Shown here one piece after another: positions 11,091-22,149 of a stretch of 64,000 nucleotides of DNA. The stretch comes from Carposina sasakii. Its lineage: Eukaryota; Arthropoda; Insecta; Lepidoptera; Carposinidae. Both the position numbers and the translations under genes were made by a program. Numbering within the stretch: the first letter of the stretch is position 1; every line of letters begins with the position of its first letter. The stretch covers positions 5,394,001 to 5,458,000 of the forward strand of contig CP053152.1 in the NCBI GenBank assembly GCA_014607495.2, written 5' to 3'. The notes under the pieces were generated by a model that saw only the letters and a list, made by a program, of their open reading frames with translations, made no database searches and had not been told where the DNA came from.

Positions 11091-11667
11091 TATTGCTACT
11101 GAATATTGCAATAACAATAGTTTTGACCCAAGTGGCCTTTTTCTCAATTATTGCTCAGGTATTGCTAATATAAATTGTCTAGTGGATGACAGGAAACTAG
11201 ATAGTTTTTTACTCACCGCTGTGGCGTTGACGCTTTGTAAAACCCTTCCACATCACATCAAGATAAGAGCCTCATAACATATACTAGCCACATCAACCAA
11301 TATACACAATACAATTGAATCACAGCCTACTATCGACCCCACAAACATATCAATACTATCAATTATTTTTACTATTATAATAGTCATTTATTTTATTTAT
11401 TTATTTTTATTTATTTATTACAGCTCTGTGGACAACCAACAGCTTATAAAACAATATGATATATTCTATAGCAACAAAGAAGCCAATTACAGGTTATCAC
11501 ATGTAACAATAACATACGTAGTTTTAAGAAGTTAATAATTTCAATTATTACCTAATAGCAGAACTGCCTTAAAAATCCATGAAAAGAGAACATTGACATC
11601 GTGTAAATTTATATATGAAGAACAAAAGCTGCGTCAGAGCAACAATACCCGCTGCCCAAACTCACCA

Positions 11668-14592
11668 CTATTGTTCCGAATCAAAGAATTTACTGCTTAT
11701 GTGCCGCCTAACAATCGCCACACTCTTACCGTTAAATAAATTGATATCTAGTTCATACGCCAGCTCATTCAATGCTTTGCTAGCCCTCCAAAGAAAAGCA
11801 TTCTGTTGGTAGTTCGTACGAACTCTGGGGAGAGAGATAGGAGGATAATAGCGCCTAGACTTAACTGGTACAGAAAATGAAATTTTTCCCAATAATTCCA
11901 TAGAATCAATCGCTCCCGTAGTGATGCCTAATAAGTAGGTTAGATCTGCAATTTGCCGCCTAGATTGAAGTGGCAATAAATGATGTTTCCTACATAAGGC
12001 CAAGTACTGACTGGAATCGTATGGATACTTGCACCTAAAACAGGTGTACTTAATGAACCTACGCTGAATAGCCTCGATTCTGTCTATATAGATGTCGTAC
12101 ATTGGGTTCCATACCTGTGTTGCGTATTCCAAATTACTCCTGACTAAACTGCAGTAGAGAATTTTAAACGTTTTAATTCTGGAGAAACAAGATGAGCTGC
12201 GAAACACAAACCCCAGCGCTCGAGTAGCCTTCTTAATTATGCCATGTATGTGTTCGTCAAACAGAAGTTTGGAGTCATGTACGACACCCAAATCTCGGAT
12301 AGTGGACAATCGTACAAGCAACTGACCTTTAAGGTGGTATGAAGTAGGCAGTAATTCACGCTTACGGCTAAAGGTAACCACAGAGCATTTATTAGGGTTA
12401 AGATCCAACTTATTACGTAGACAATACTCATCCAATCTGTGAAGATCGGTTTGAACATTAATAGCATCCCGTTGGGATGCTATTCTGGCTAAGATCTTCA
12501 TGTCATCAGCAAAACAGAGCAATTTTGTGTATCGAAAACAATTGTAAATATCATTGACAAAAATTGTGAAAATTAGGGGTCCCAGCAATGAGCCTTGCGG
12601 TACTCCACTAGGTATAGGATTCCAACTAGATGCAAAATTATGAACTACTACAGCCTGAGACCTATTATTTATATATGACTCAAACCACCTATACAGATCA
12701 CCTCTTATTCCAGCGTGAAGTATTTTTTTGAGAAGTATTTTATGATCTATCCTATCAAACGCCTTACTATAGTCAGTGTAAATCACATCGACTTGGCCTC
12801 CGCCTCCCATTGAGTTAGACACAAAATCATTAAATAGTACTAGATTAGATACAGTAGACCTCTTACGCATAAAGCCGTGTTGTGTGTCACTAAAAGATGT
12901 GTGTAGGGCATTATATACTTGGCGATGGATAAATTTCTCTAGAACTTTTGAAAGGACACATAATTTAGAAATAGGTCGATAATGTTCAATAACACTTCTA
13001 CTGCCCTTCTTATGAACTGGTGTGATGTAAGCGGCTTTCCAAATAGTCGGTACCTTCCCTTCTTTAAGGGACCTTTGAAAAAGAATATATATGGGCACAG
13101 CAATTGCTTCAGCACATTGAATGAGAAACAATGGCGGCATCTCATCGGGACCGGCTGATTTAGAAGCATCCAGTCTTAGCAGTGTATTACGCAAAGTTAC
13201 TTTATCGAGCTCAACGGATGATATGTCGCAAATAAGTGAGGGTGAAGAGCCGTATGAATCTGAACATACTGATGAGCACGGATCAGAAGTAGTAGGATTT
13301 AGGAAATTTGAATTAAAATAGTCAGCAAATGCATTACATATATCCTCTCCCGAACTCACCAAAGCACCACCGTAACTCATCGTGTTCGGAATACTGCTAG
13401 CATTAGAACGAGATTTAATGAAAGACCAAAATCGCTTGGGGCATCGCTCGATGGATTCTTCCGCTTTATCAATAAACTTCTGAAAACATTCAGACTCTAG
13501 TTTTCTTACTCTGTTCCGCTGAAAGATGAAATCATTGTGAGCTGCTTCATTACCATAAACTCTATGCTTCCTGTGATATTTAGATTTTTCCCTAATCGCC
13601 CTCTTGACGGCCGATGAATACCAATTCGGATACGAGTCGGGTCTAACCATTTTGCAAGCAATATATTTATCCCTTAGCTGACGAAATTTTCCGTAGAAAA
13701 AATCAACAGCATTGTCCAAATTACCGGTATTAAGCTCCAATCCCCAATTAATTCGACGGATTTCGTCGTTAATGGCATTATAGTCACCAGAGTTGTAAAA
13801 ATACTTTTTATATGAAGCTGCTTGTAGCGGCTGGAGCTTAACATGCTTAATAGTTACAATAATTGCTCTATGGTGAGGATCAATAGGTACCAACGGATCA
13901 AAACATTCAGCAACCTCAACCACATCATTGGACAGTACCAAATCGAGAAATACCCCATGCAGGTTAGTTATTGAGTTATATTGCGTCAGATCAAGCATAT
14001 TGAGCTCGTCAATAAAATGGTGTTCATCAGCAGAGTTGACTGAGAGTACCGGTGTTAAAACAGAGTCTTGTAGCTCCCAAGCTATACTACTCATGTTAAA
14101 ATCACCTAATATTAACATTTTATCAGTCGGATTTGACAAGACTATGTTATTCAATTTGTCCAGATAATTATTCAGTTGCTGAGAAAAGGAATATCCGTTG
14201 TTCTGAGTACACAAATATAATACACATAGATGCAACTTGAATGTAGGACCATTACTCAACAACAATGTCAGCCACAGGTCTTCAGCACTGCTCTGAAATG
14301 CTGTTTGCGGAATCACTGCCAAGTCTTTCCTAGTTGCGATCAAAACCCCTCCTCCCTGGGTTTGATCAGTCAAAACATAATCACGATCACGCCTCCATAC
14401 ACAATAACGATTGTCAAAAAGTTCACTATCCGAGATATCTTCTAACAACCAAGTCTCAGTCAGTATAATTATATCGTACGAACTAGTACATAAATTCCTG
14501 AAAAACAGAAAAGTCTTTGTCCGAAGACCTCTAACATTCTGATAGTATATTGACGGATAGTGATTATTTCGATTATTCCCACAATCAGCCAT
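11668..14592 (-). CDS. LINE ORF2: apurinic endonuclease plus reverse transcriptase
   Basis: A 974-aa open frame starting at ATG 14592. Seen: an N-terminal endonuclease/exonuclease/phosphatase domain with YYQNVRGL, LTETWL (near residue 45), GDFNM (near 161) and the DPHHRAI segment; then a reverse transcriptase with KAFDRIDH, GVPQGSLLGPL and the catalytic FADD (near 694); and a C-terminal region typical of jockey-annotated insect proteins. These domains nick the target DNA and prime cDNA synthesis from the element's RNA. Length is normal for the group and I see no stop or frameshift, so the copy could be active. Placement between the Jockey and CR1 clades needs a tree. Confidence 0.93.
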   Translation of the reverse strand: MADCGNNRNNHYPSIYYQNVRGLRTKTFLFFRNLCTSSYDIIILTETWLLEDISDSELFDNRYCVWRRDRDYVLTDQTQGGGVLIATRKDLAVIPQTAFQSSAEDLWLTLLLSNGPTFKLHLCVLYLCTQNNGYSFSQQLNNYLDKLNNIVLSNPTDKMLILGDFNMSSIAWELQDSVLTPVLSVNSADEHHFIDELNMLDLTQYNSITNLHGVFLDLVLSNDVVEVAECFDPLVPIDPHHRAIIVTIKHVKLQPLQAASYKKYFYNSGDYNAINDEIRRINWGLELNTGNLDNAVDFFYGKFRQLRDKYIACKMVRPDSYPNWYSSAVKRAIREKSKYHRKHRVYGNEAAHNDFIFQRNRVRKLESECFQKFIDKAEESIERCPKRFWSFIKSRSNASSIPNTMSYGGALVSSGEDICNAFADYFNSNFLNPTTSDPCSSVCSDSYGSSPSLICDISSVELDKVTLRNTLLRLDASKSAGPDEMPPLFLIQCAEAIAVPIYILFQRSLKEGKVPTIWKAAYITPVHKKGSRSVIEHYRPISKLCVLSKVLEKFIHRQVYNALHTSFSDTQHGFMRKRSTVSNLVLFNDFVSNSMGGGGQVDVIYTDYSKAFDRIDHKILLKKILHAGIRGDLYRWFESYINNRSQAVVVHNFASSWNPIPSGVPQGSLLGPLIFTIFVNDIYNCFRYTKLLCFADDMKILARIASQRDAINVQTDLHRLDEYCLRNKLDLNPNKCSVVTFSRKRELLPTSYHLKGQLLVRLSTIRDLGVVHDSKLLFDEHIHGIIKKATRALGFVFRSSSCFSRIKTFKILYCSLVRSNLEYATQVWNPMYDIYIDRIEAIQRRFIKYTCFRCKYPYDSSQYLALCRKHHLLPLQSRRQIADLTYLLGITTGAIDSMELLGKISFSVPVKSRRYYPPISLPRVRTNYQQNAFLWRASKALNELAYELDINLFNGKSVAIVRRHISSKFFDSEQ

Positions 14593-15090
14593 TGTAAATT
14601 AATAAACTATGCAAAAATTCCATTGCAATAATATAAAAAGGATAATATGAACAATTAATCGAACATTCAAAATAACATAATCTAATAGTATCACCATTCG
14701 TCAAGGTCAGGAATGAGTAGCCATGTTTCAAGTGTGTGCGCAAATAACTTAGATGATCATAACACTGGCTAATTGATGAACTGTATAAATACAATAAGTT
14801 TGTTTGTGTAAGTAAAAAGATAGCATTGAATAGAATAGGCAAGTGCGAGCGTGTGCGTTTATGAATAGGCCAGCCGATAAGCAGCCTAGCAACAAGTCGT
14901 GGACAATAGCGGATCGAGGGCTGAGCAGGTAATGCAGCGATATAAAACAACATTTTATATTTTTCACAGCATAATAAGTACATTGATACTGCGTAGCAAA
15001 AACTAACTAATATTACCAGGAAAATAATGAGTACATTATAAAATAAAGTATAAAATATATGGGCAAAAATAATAATAATGTAAATACAAA

Positions 15091-16029
15091 CTATGTCAGT
15101 CTGTTTAAATCAGACTCCCTATTCACAATATATACATTAGCTGAATCATTTTTCCGGACATGGATCTTCCCGAACTTCACCCACACATACATGTACCCCC
15201 TGGCTTTGAGTACATCCTTGGTCTTCGATAGCAACTTCTTCATATCTGCTGTAAGATGGTCATTTAGGTAGATGTTTTGAGATGAGTCATCGAACCCAAT
15301 CTCGCTGGCTTTAAGAGTTTTCTTCCTCCGTGCTGAACTCAAGAAATCTTCCTTCACATACCTATTCAAGAAGCCGACAACGATGTACTTGTCCTTCACA
15401 TTCTGCATAGGTACCCGCGAAACAAAGTTAATGGAGCTCCTTGGAAAGTTATAATCGACTGCTTTGCTGATATTTTCCAGAATTGAGAATAAGTTTTCAT
15501 TTTTCTTAACGGGAACCCCTTTTATCTCCACGTTATTTATTCGAGTCCACTGATCCCTCGATGCAAGATCCTGCTTCAACTTTTTCACCTCATCATCCAG
15601 TGTAGTTGCCTTATTCTGAACAACCGTGAGAGACTTCTCGGTAACCGTGAGTCTGGTACCAAATTCCTCCAGTCTAGCACTATTATGCTCACAGGAGGCT
15701 TTAACATCGTTCAACTCACGCTTGATGTCTTTTATATCTTGAACTATACTAGGTATAAAGACAATATGGCGTTTCATATCCTTGAGTTCCGTCAAGATGG
15801 AGTTAAAGGCAGCTTCACTACTATCTGAAGGAGACGGCGGCGGCGGGGGCGTAGCTGGAAGTGGTAAATTCACTTTGCAGGTTGCACACCTCCAGTTGGA
15901 TCGCCGATCTGGACCCAGTTTACGGTATCCAAGTTCCGATATACTTGAACAGCAAAAACCGAAGTGTTTGTTGCACCCACCACAATGAGCACCATCATTC
16001 ACATGAGAGTTGCAATTCGCACAGTTCAT
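15091..16029 (-). CDS. LINE ORF1: PHD-like zinc finger, coiled coil and FP25-like domain
   Basis: A 312-aa frame from ATG 16029. Seen: Cys/His pairs across residues 3-51 (CANC, CGGC, CATC) in a PHD-like spacing; a Pro-rich linker (near 54-66); a heptad-rich coiled coil about 70-165; and a C-terminal domain with NNVEIKGVP, NRYVKEDF, NIYLNDHL, YVWVKFGKIHVRKND. That last pattern is one I know from the baculovirus FP25 protein family and from lepidopteran retrotransposon ORF1 proteins. The likely role is binding the element's RNA and assembling the transposition particle. It lies 5' of ORF2 on the same transcript. Confidence 0.82.
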   Translation of the reverse strand: MNCANCNSHVNDGAHCGGCNKHFGFCCSSISELGYRKLGPDRRSNWRCATCKVNLPLPATPPPPPSPSDSSEAAFNSILTELKDMKRHIVFIPSIVQDIKDIKRELNDVKASCEHNSARLEEFGTRLTVTEKSLTVVQNKATTLDDEVKKLKQDLASRDQWTRINNVEIKGVPVKKNENLFSILENISKAVDYNFPRSSINFVSRVPMQNVKDKYIVVGFLNRYVKEDFLSSARRKKTLKASEIGFDDSSQNIYLNDHLTADMKKLLSKTKDVLKARGYMYVWVKFGKIHVRKNDSANVYIVNRESDLNRLT

Positions 16030-16120
16030 TATTTATTTATAAAGAACCCGGACAGCAGGTAATAACTGAATACGCAGCGCAGAGCGTTTACGTCTTGCTC
16101 AAGCGACTAACTGACAGTAA

Positions 16121-16206
16121 CAGGTATGCTTCCATGGAGAAAAATGATCGTGATGATGAGGAGATTCCTTAGTTTTTGGAAACGTTGACGGCCAAAAATC
16201 ATCCTG
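16121..16206 (+). repeat. Truncated TA-family MITE, right end
   Basis: From CAGGTATGCTTCCATGG to CCAAAAATCATCCTG it matches the right end of the element at 62235-62611. The rest is cut off at the LINE 5' edge. It faces the next copy head to head across nine bases. Confidence 0.75.
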
Positions 16207-16215
16207 TATGTATAA

Positions 16216-16617
16216 CAGGATGATTTTTGGTCGTCAACGTTCCAGAAAACTACGGAATCTCCCCATGGTCACGATCATTTTTCTCCATGGAAGCTTACCT
16301 GGAAAGCAAAGAATATACTTACCTGGGAAGTGTCTGGTTTCCAAAATATTATAGGGTCCAAAGTTGAGTAAATAGACTGCGTTTTTCTGCATAAATGCAC
16401 ATTAACGCGTGTAGCAAGATTTTTCCACGATAAATAATTAATACCTGTCTATGAAAAAACTAACATAAGTAAACACTGGACACTACAACATTTCGCCCAA
16501 TCAAGTAATAAAAAATAATTTCATCTTTTCCCACTTGCAATTTTTTTTGGCATAAACTTACTTTATTGATGTATAGAGTACGTACCCTTCGTTAAGGGTG
16601 GCAACGAAAAATACCTG
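16216..16617 (-). mobile_element. TA-family MITE (CAGGRTG ends), reverse copy
   Basis: It begins CAGGATGATTTTTGGTCGTC and ends in the GGGTGGCAACGAAAA side with a decayed CCTG, followed by TA. It is a non-coding element of about 400 bp. Related copies are at 45250, 48787, 55198, 57903 and 62235. Confidence 0.8.
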
Positions 16618-16626
16618 TATAGGAAG

Positions 16627-17684
16627 TAGCGATGTGCCGGATGTCCGTTTCCATATCCGCGGATATCCGAAGCAAAATGAAGATTTGATCCATTACTTTT
16701 TGTGTGGATCTTTTACGGATATACTTACCTTATTAATTTTAAATTTATAGATGAAATTCTTTAAAATAGGTGCTTAGGTAGCAATAAAATAATTTTAAAA
16801 TCATATACAGGATGTGTGTGACAGCTAGGCAAATAATGAAATACTGAACGAGTACCATTGTTTTGAGTTAAACGACAGTACTCGCAGGAAATGCATTTTT
16901 AATTTGATTATTTGCAATAATCTCATGTTTTCTTTCCGCGCCAACTGTATTGGGCGATCCTGTGATTAGTTAAATGGGCTTATTGGTTATTTTGTGATAC
17001 ATTGCTGTTTTTTTGATCATTTGTGGCTCCTTTGGGGTTGATCAGTTAATTGAGCTTTTATGAGAGCAATATATTTAGAAAATTATCCATATAAGTATTA
17101 TGTAAAAATGTTGTTTTTAAGTTATTATCTAAAACCTACTTAAACGAACCACACTATTTAAAAAATAAACATATATGTATGAAAAAAGTCGGAAAATTCC
17201 AAAATTTTAAGACTTTTTTCATAATTTTTTTAAATAATGTGGTTCATTAAGTAGGTTTTGGAAAATTTTCAGTGGATTCGCCTCAAAATCATGGTAAGAA
17301 TTACTGAATTCAGCATATCAATATTTGCCTAGCTGTCACTTTCACCCTATATATTTGGCTCCTTTATGTGGCAAAAGTTGTAGTTAGTTATCATATCTAT
17401 ACAAAATAACTCAAAGGTGCACAATCAACTATCTTCTTAATGAGATTGATATTATAAAAAGTTAATAAAAGGTGATCATATGATGATCACCTTTTATTAA
17501 GTAAACAAAACTTATTTAAATTTGAATTAAATGTTTTTTTTTTTATTAGTCGCATCTATTAGTCGCGCACCGACACCGACTGCATAAGAAAGATAACATC
17601 CGTATCCTCGGATATTGACATCAAATATCCGTATTCGGATCCTTATCTGCCGATATACATTTTTAACTATCCGGCACATCACTA
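16627..17684. mobile_element. hAT-like non-autonomous transposon with 8-bp target duplication
   Basis: Ends are TAGCGATGTGCCGGAT and, inverted, TAGTGATGTGCCGGAT (15 of 16 identical). Flanks are ATAGGAAG (16619-16626) and ATAGGAAA (17685-17692), an 8-bp duplication with one mismatch, as expected of hAT elements. No transposase. A second MITE (16808-17348) is nested inside, and a perfect inverted repeat with GGTGATCAT lies near 17462-17501. Confidence 0.75.
16808..17348. mobile_element. GTGACAGC-family MITE nested in the hAT-like element
   Basis: Left end CAGGATGTGTGTGACAGCTA and the inverted right end with GTGACAGCTAGGCAAATA, next to TA. An internal palindrome at about 17131-17262 pairs AACCTACTTAA with TTAAGTAGGTT. 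No coding capacity. Confidence 0.75.
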
Positions 17685-17692
17685 ATAGGAAA

Positions 17693-19397
17693 TAGGGTTA
17701 CTGTAGGTACCTAAATGAAATAAGGATGTAAATAAACACATTGTAATCATTAAGTATAATTTACATAAAATATGTTATTAGAACAATAAAAGGAGCCAAG
17801 TGTGACCCATATAAACATGGTGCAATCCAAGCTTCCCTGAGTTATTCTGCTGATGCTGCAACTGACAAACTTGTGTTCACTATCAAGCATCATATTATTT
17901 GTATATGGAATGTGCTTTCAACGAAATATATCTGTAATATTACCAGACATACACAAGGTAGGTGATAATGATTAAGAAATAACAAAGGGATGATATTTTC
18001 AATGTAGAATGACTTTGTCGCTGTGAAAGCAACATGAACAAACCACTAGCTAACGTTTACGTAACATCCATCACCTATGCCTCGCCTCTCCACTACAGCC
18101 AGTCACATGCACAGCAGCAATATTTATACTGCAAACAAACTGCACATAACAAAGTCCACCTCACTATCCCTTCCTTTACTTAATGTAATGTTACTTATTA
18201 CAGTAAACATTAATGCATACCTATTAATTCCACATACATATAATATTAAAAATACATTTAATTAGATAACATGAAATAGTTTTTGTTATATTGTTATGTT
18301 GCTAGGACTGTTGGATATTTTAGACTCGTTTGCATGGAGGAGCCTCATGTAAATAATTGGCAACTTTCTAGAACAGCTCCTGAGAAAACGCCTCTGTACT
18401 CAAAGGTCTACTCTTACTACATGCACGGAAAGAGCATCTGATGATGTATTCTTGTGAAGTTCCGAACGAGGGTAAATAAAACATTAGATAATATACATAC
18501 CTATTATTTTGTTGTAGATACAGGAGATTTATTAATAGTAGTCAATCTGACAATATTACTGAACATAAATAATAAGCAAAAACAAAACTATTTGCAATTA
18601 AAATACACTATGCAAGTATGCACTATATAAACAACCAACCGTCAACCATTTTGTCAGTCAACCACAAACTAAGTAGTTTTTTTTGTTTATTTAATGGGAA
18701 TTAAGCCCATACAGCCAATGTCTTCAGAGAATGATTTCTGAATTTATGACGGATGATAATGATGATGATGAATGGAAACGTCAAGAAAAACCTCAAGAAT
18801 GAGTGTAAAATTAGTCAAAATAAATTTCAGAAACAACTTACATGAGCCCATGAAGAGATCGAATTTCGACTAAAGTTTTACTTAGCTTATCCGCATATAA
18901 AACCATACACATGCACGAGATTCACATTATAAGTATTCAAAATATAAATCTACTAGAAAACATTACTTTACGGACACATAACAATTTTTATTTTCACAAG
19001 CAAATCACACCCACTCTCTTCCAGCTTTTCCCACCGAATCACCATTATAAGTAGGGGTCAACAAGAGGAGATACCAAATCCCTGGGGTCAACTCACCTTC
19101 ATTTATGTTTTTTTTATCCCCACACTCATACTCATATAATATTTTCGGCGTGTTATCACGTGGCGTGTCAAATGTGTGTATAATCTCATCCTTTAATCCT
19201 TAATCCTTTTATAAATTACAAAATAAGTAAGCTAATAGTAAACACACAATGGCCTATATTTGTTATTTTATTTATTGGCATAGTTGTTTTTTTGTAGCCA
19301 CACATCCGTGGCAGAATGATTAAAATTTCTTTGACAACAGGGCGACGAATGTCTTTCTACGGCTGGCTGTAGCATATCTATATTAAGATATTTTTAG
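17693..19397. other. Intergenic DNA, one interspersed repeat
   Basis: AT-rich and without coding signal. The poly(A)-family repeat at 18672-19060 is the only feature I recognise. Confidence 0.5.
18672..19060 (-). repeat. Poly(A)-tailed interspersed repeat, longer reverse copy
   Basis: It starts at a T-rich run and carries AAGCCCATACAGCC, GATGATGATGAATGG, CCCATGAAGAGATCG and, at the far side, CCAGCTTTTCCCACCG. It parallels 22150-22565 over about 390 bases. Confidence 0.65.
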
Positions 19398-19512
19398 GAT
19401 AAAATTATTAATAAAGAAATGGAGAAAATTCTTCACCCGAGTGGGATCGAACCCACAACCACTGCATACGGTGCTAATTGCTCTAACCACTGAGCTACCG
19501 GGTCAATTACTC
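19398..19512 (-). repeat. tRNA-derived SINE with intact A and B boxes
   Basis: On the minus strand: ACCCGG, then TAGCTCAGTGG (A box), a degenerate anticodon arm, GTGGGTTCGATCCCAC (perfect T arm holding the B box) and CGGGT closing the acceptor stem. No clean anticodon loop, so not a working tRNA gene. The 3' tail matches the fragment at 1480-1565, which supports a SINE family. Confidence 0.75.
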
Positions 19513-21870
19513 GGATGACGAATTTTACCATCCATTTTCTAAATTACATATTGACAACGTTATTTTTCATCCTGATAGCCAAATCTATTCTTAATATATT
19601 CTTAGGAGTAAAACTCCTGAATTCTATGGAGTAAAATTACCTGTACCCAAATTAAGAGTTGAGACATGGGTAGGTTAAGTCTATAGCTTACTGTACTTAT
19701 TTATTTTGCAATAGTGTAACTATTCCAAATCTTTTTACCCCTGATAGAATATCATGAAGCGAAAGAGGTGTGTTAGGTAGGATCAAAGCAACTGGAGATT
19801 CATGATCTCTTTCTACCCCGGGAAATAGTTATGATTTTTATGTATGTATGTATATCCAGTATCCAGAAAGATAATAGTTTGGACAATGGTAAGTCAAGTG
19901 GTATAAGTCTATCAGTACACACCTCATGTTTTATTCTTGCCGATTCAAATTGTTAGGGGCATTCTCTCAGGCAACAAGCTAGCAACTAGTCACTGATGTT
20001 TTACTGCAGCAGTATTTTGGGATTAAAAACATGTGTAATGTATGTACCTATATAATGCATACATACTAATAATAATTTGGTTTTATATAAAAAAAAAACA
20101 GTAAGTATGTATTTTAGTAATTTATTATTACAATACATTAGTTGCAATATTTATAGCAGACTACCATAATTATGTGACTAGGTACCTAGGTCTTAAAATG
20201 GTAGGCACTTGATGAACAATAATATTACATTAGGTGCATATTCTCCATGTCTTTAAAGTAAAGATTGACTGATATTTACCTGTCTTGTCAAAGTTCTTCG
20301 TATTAGTATTAAGCACAGAACACTATATACTCGTATTAAGAATCTAAAAATCTTGCTACATTGCAACTATGCTTGTATAGGTACATTATTTTACTCATTA
20401 GGTCATCAACTTACTGTACAACCCAGTCAAATCAATTCTGGACAGTTGCTGGAATGAAAAACCTTCCTCTTTCACCCCTTTTGGTCCTAAAGAAAAAGAA
20501 ATCATTCAAGTATGATTACTTATAGTTACAATTTTATCCTAGGGATGGTTATGCATCATCTTAGAGTGCTGATGTCACCAGGGCCGGCTCGCCCATGCGG
20601 CAGTCACTCCAGATGCTAAATCCTAGAGGGCGTCTTAATGGTAAAGATATAGGTATATAATAATATTATTAGGAGCAAACAGGAGGAGAGGCGCCATAAT
20701 TGGATATCGCTCCATTCAAAAATTTACTTTGGGTTGGTGCTGGATGTCACATTATTAATGCCAGGTCAAGAGTAACTATAGTTAACACATTGGGGTAGGT
20801 AGCAAGAACTGCAAGATCCTAAAGGAAATCCCACAACCACATTTAGCATAGCCGAATGGGACAGATAAATGACAAGTCCCTAGCTGCCCAAGTTTCTCAG
20901 TTGACACTTACGGCTGGCAAGGAATGTAGGCACAAAATCCTAAAGCTAGTTTAGTGTTTAAAAATACTTACTAAATACCGAATCTCACTTTATTGTAAGG
21001 TAGCTAACTTAACCTACAAATATATTAGTTAACATTAAGCATGCAATTTTTGCTAAAATTATTACTAGGGCGGAATTTTATTGGTATTTGATACTTATCT
21101 AGGACATTATGACTAGCTTCAATGGTTCACAAGGCATGCTTTACGTAGGTACATTTGCCGTTTTTGGGTGTATCGAGAATTAAAAAACTTAACTAACCTA
21201 AACTGTCTTTGTATTTGCATCATACATAGGCTACATTATGTACTTTCTTCGAATAAATCTAATTACGCAACAACTTACCTCTCCGAAGTACGGGGTTTAA
21301 ACATGATAATCCTTGCACAAAACTATTTTGATGCCTAGGTACTTTGCGTTGTGTACATAGTTCTTTATACGTTCATGTGTGTACATTACTTTATTTCATT
21401 CATAGGTATTCCTATGGACTTCTAAAGTTTTAAAACAGTTTTCTCGAGATTTGTAGATAAAAATAATAAAAAACAGACATTAAGTAGGAAGACTGATGCA
21501 ATGTAAAATGTAACCTAATACATAATGCAAATACACATACAATACAAAGAGAATATAATATATATGTACTACTTACATATTACTAATAATAAATATAATA
21601 TTCTGTGACGCAAATCGACAACAAAATATGCATGGATTTCATTAGTGTTTATAAAACGTGGTGATTATATTCTCTTTGCTTATAAATTTTAGTCTAAAAT
21701 CGAGCGAGATAGTTTTATAGAGAGCTAGTGGGTTAGAAAGAGATGGGCTCAAATCATTTCTACTAATATTTATATTAGTGGTAACCCTAAATTGTCGCCA
21801 TTTTCCGGACTCAATGACCTGGCGGGGATGACGAGGTGAGGAGCGAGGAAAGGTCATGACAGTTCATGAT
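19513..21870. other. Intergenic DNA without recognised features
   Basis: AT-rich. A short GCCGGCTCGCCCATGCGGCA patch near 20583 resembles a decayed dispersed repeat. Nothing else is supported. Confidence 0.4.
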
Positions 21871-21874
21871 TTTG

Positions 21875-22060
21875 TACACTGGCGTACTTTGTGTAACCGG
21901 AATTCGCGACAGAATACTTCGCGTATGCGACAAAGTCCGGTAACGTAATCCGGCACGTGTCTGGAATTGACGCAGCGTACTTCGCGTATTTTTCTTACGC
22001 GAATTCCGGTACACGAAGTATTTTACGCGAAGTACGCCGGTGTACATTCCTGGGCAGGCA
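21875..22060. repeat. CpG-rich palindromic patch with TACTTCGCGTA words
   Basis: TACTTCGCGTA and its inverse TACGCGAAGTA occur repeatedly (near 21910, 21982 and 22030) with CCGGAATTCGCG and GAATTCCGG, forming inverted pairs. A similar patch is at 9640-9830. Confidence 0.55.
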
Positions 22061-22149
22061 AATATTTGTCGTGACTTCCGTTCTCCCGTATATTCTTTGT
22101 AACTAACAATCTCCGCGTGTCATTTATAATTTTTAAATTTTATGTCCAC

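Larger units (their letters stand above)
9441..11387. other. Region between COQ10 and the LINE: CpG patch, GC-rich patch, TATCGATA cluster
   Basis: 9610-9960 is locally CpG-rich with TACTTCGCGTA-like words. 10040-10205 is a poly(A)-family repeat on the minus strand. 10560-10800 is a GC-rich block (GCCCGGCCCGCG, GGCCACTTAAG) of unknown origin, possibly part of an old retroelement. 10486-11090 has several TATCGATA palindromes. No coding region was supported. Confidence 0.5.
11388..16120 (-). mobile_element. Near full-length two-ORF non-LTR retrotransposon (Jockey/CR1-like)
   Basis: The element lies on the minus strand: a short 5' UTR (16120-16030), ORF1 (16029-15091), about 500 bases of spacer, ORF2 (14592-11668), a 3' UTR, and a (TAAA)n-type tail that appears on the plus strand as TTTATTTATTTATTTTTAT at about 11391-11420. 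Both ORFs are open. Its 5' edge meets a truncated TA-family MITE at 16121. I found no convincing target duplication. Confidence 0.85.

Noticed and set aside
14585..14983. 132-aa frame between LINE ORF1 and ORF2
   Set aside because: No family resemblance; it lies in the spacer and overlaps ORF2 start.
15091..16029. Direct transfer of a baculovirus gene into the moth
   Set aside because: The FP25-like domain is part of an ordinary LINE ORF1 with its partner ORF2, so no recent viral insertion is needed.
19398..19512. Functional tRNA gene
   Set aside because: A and B boxes are good, but the anticodon arm is degenerate and the flank repeats at 1480, so it is a SINE.
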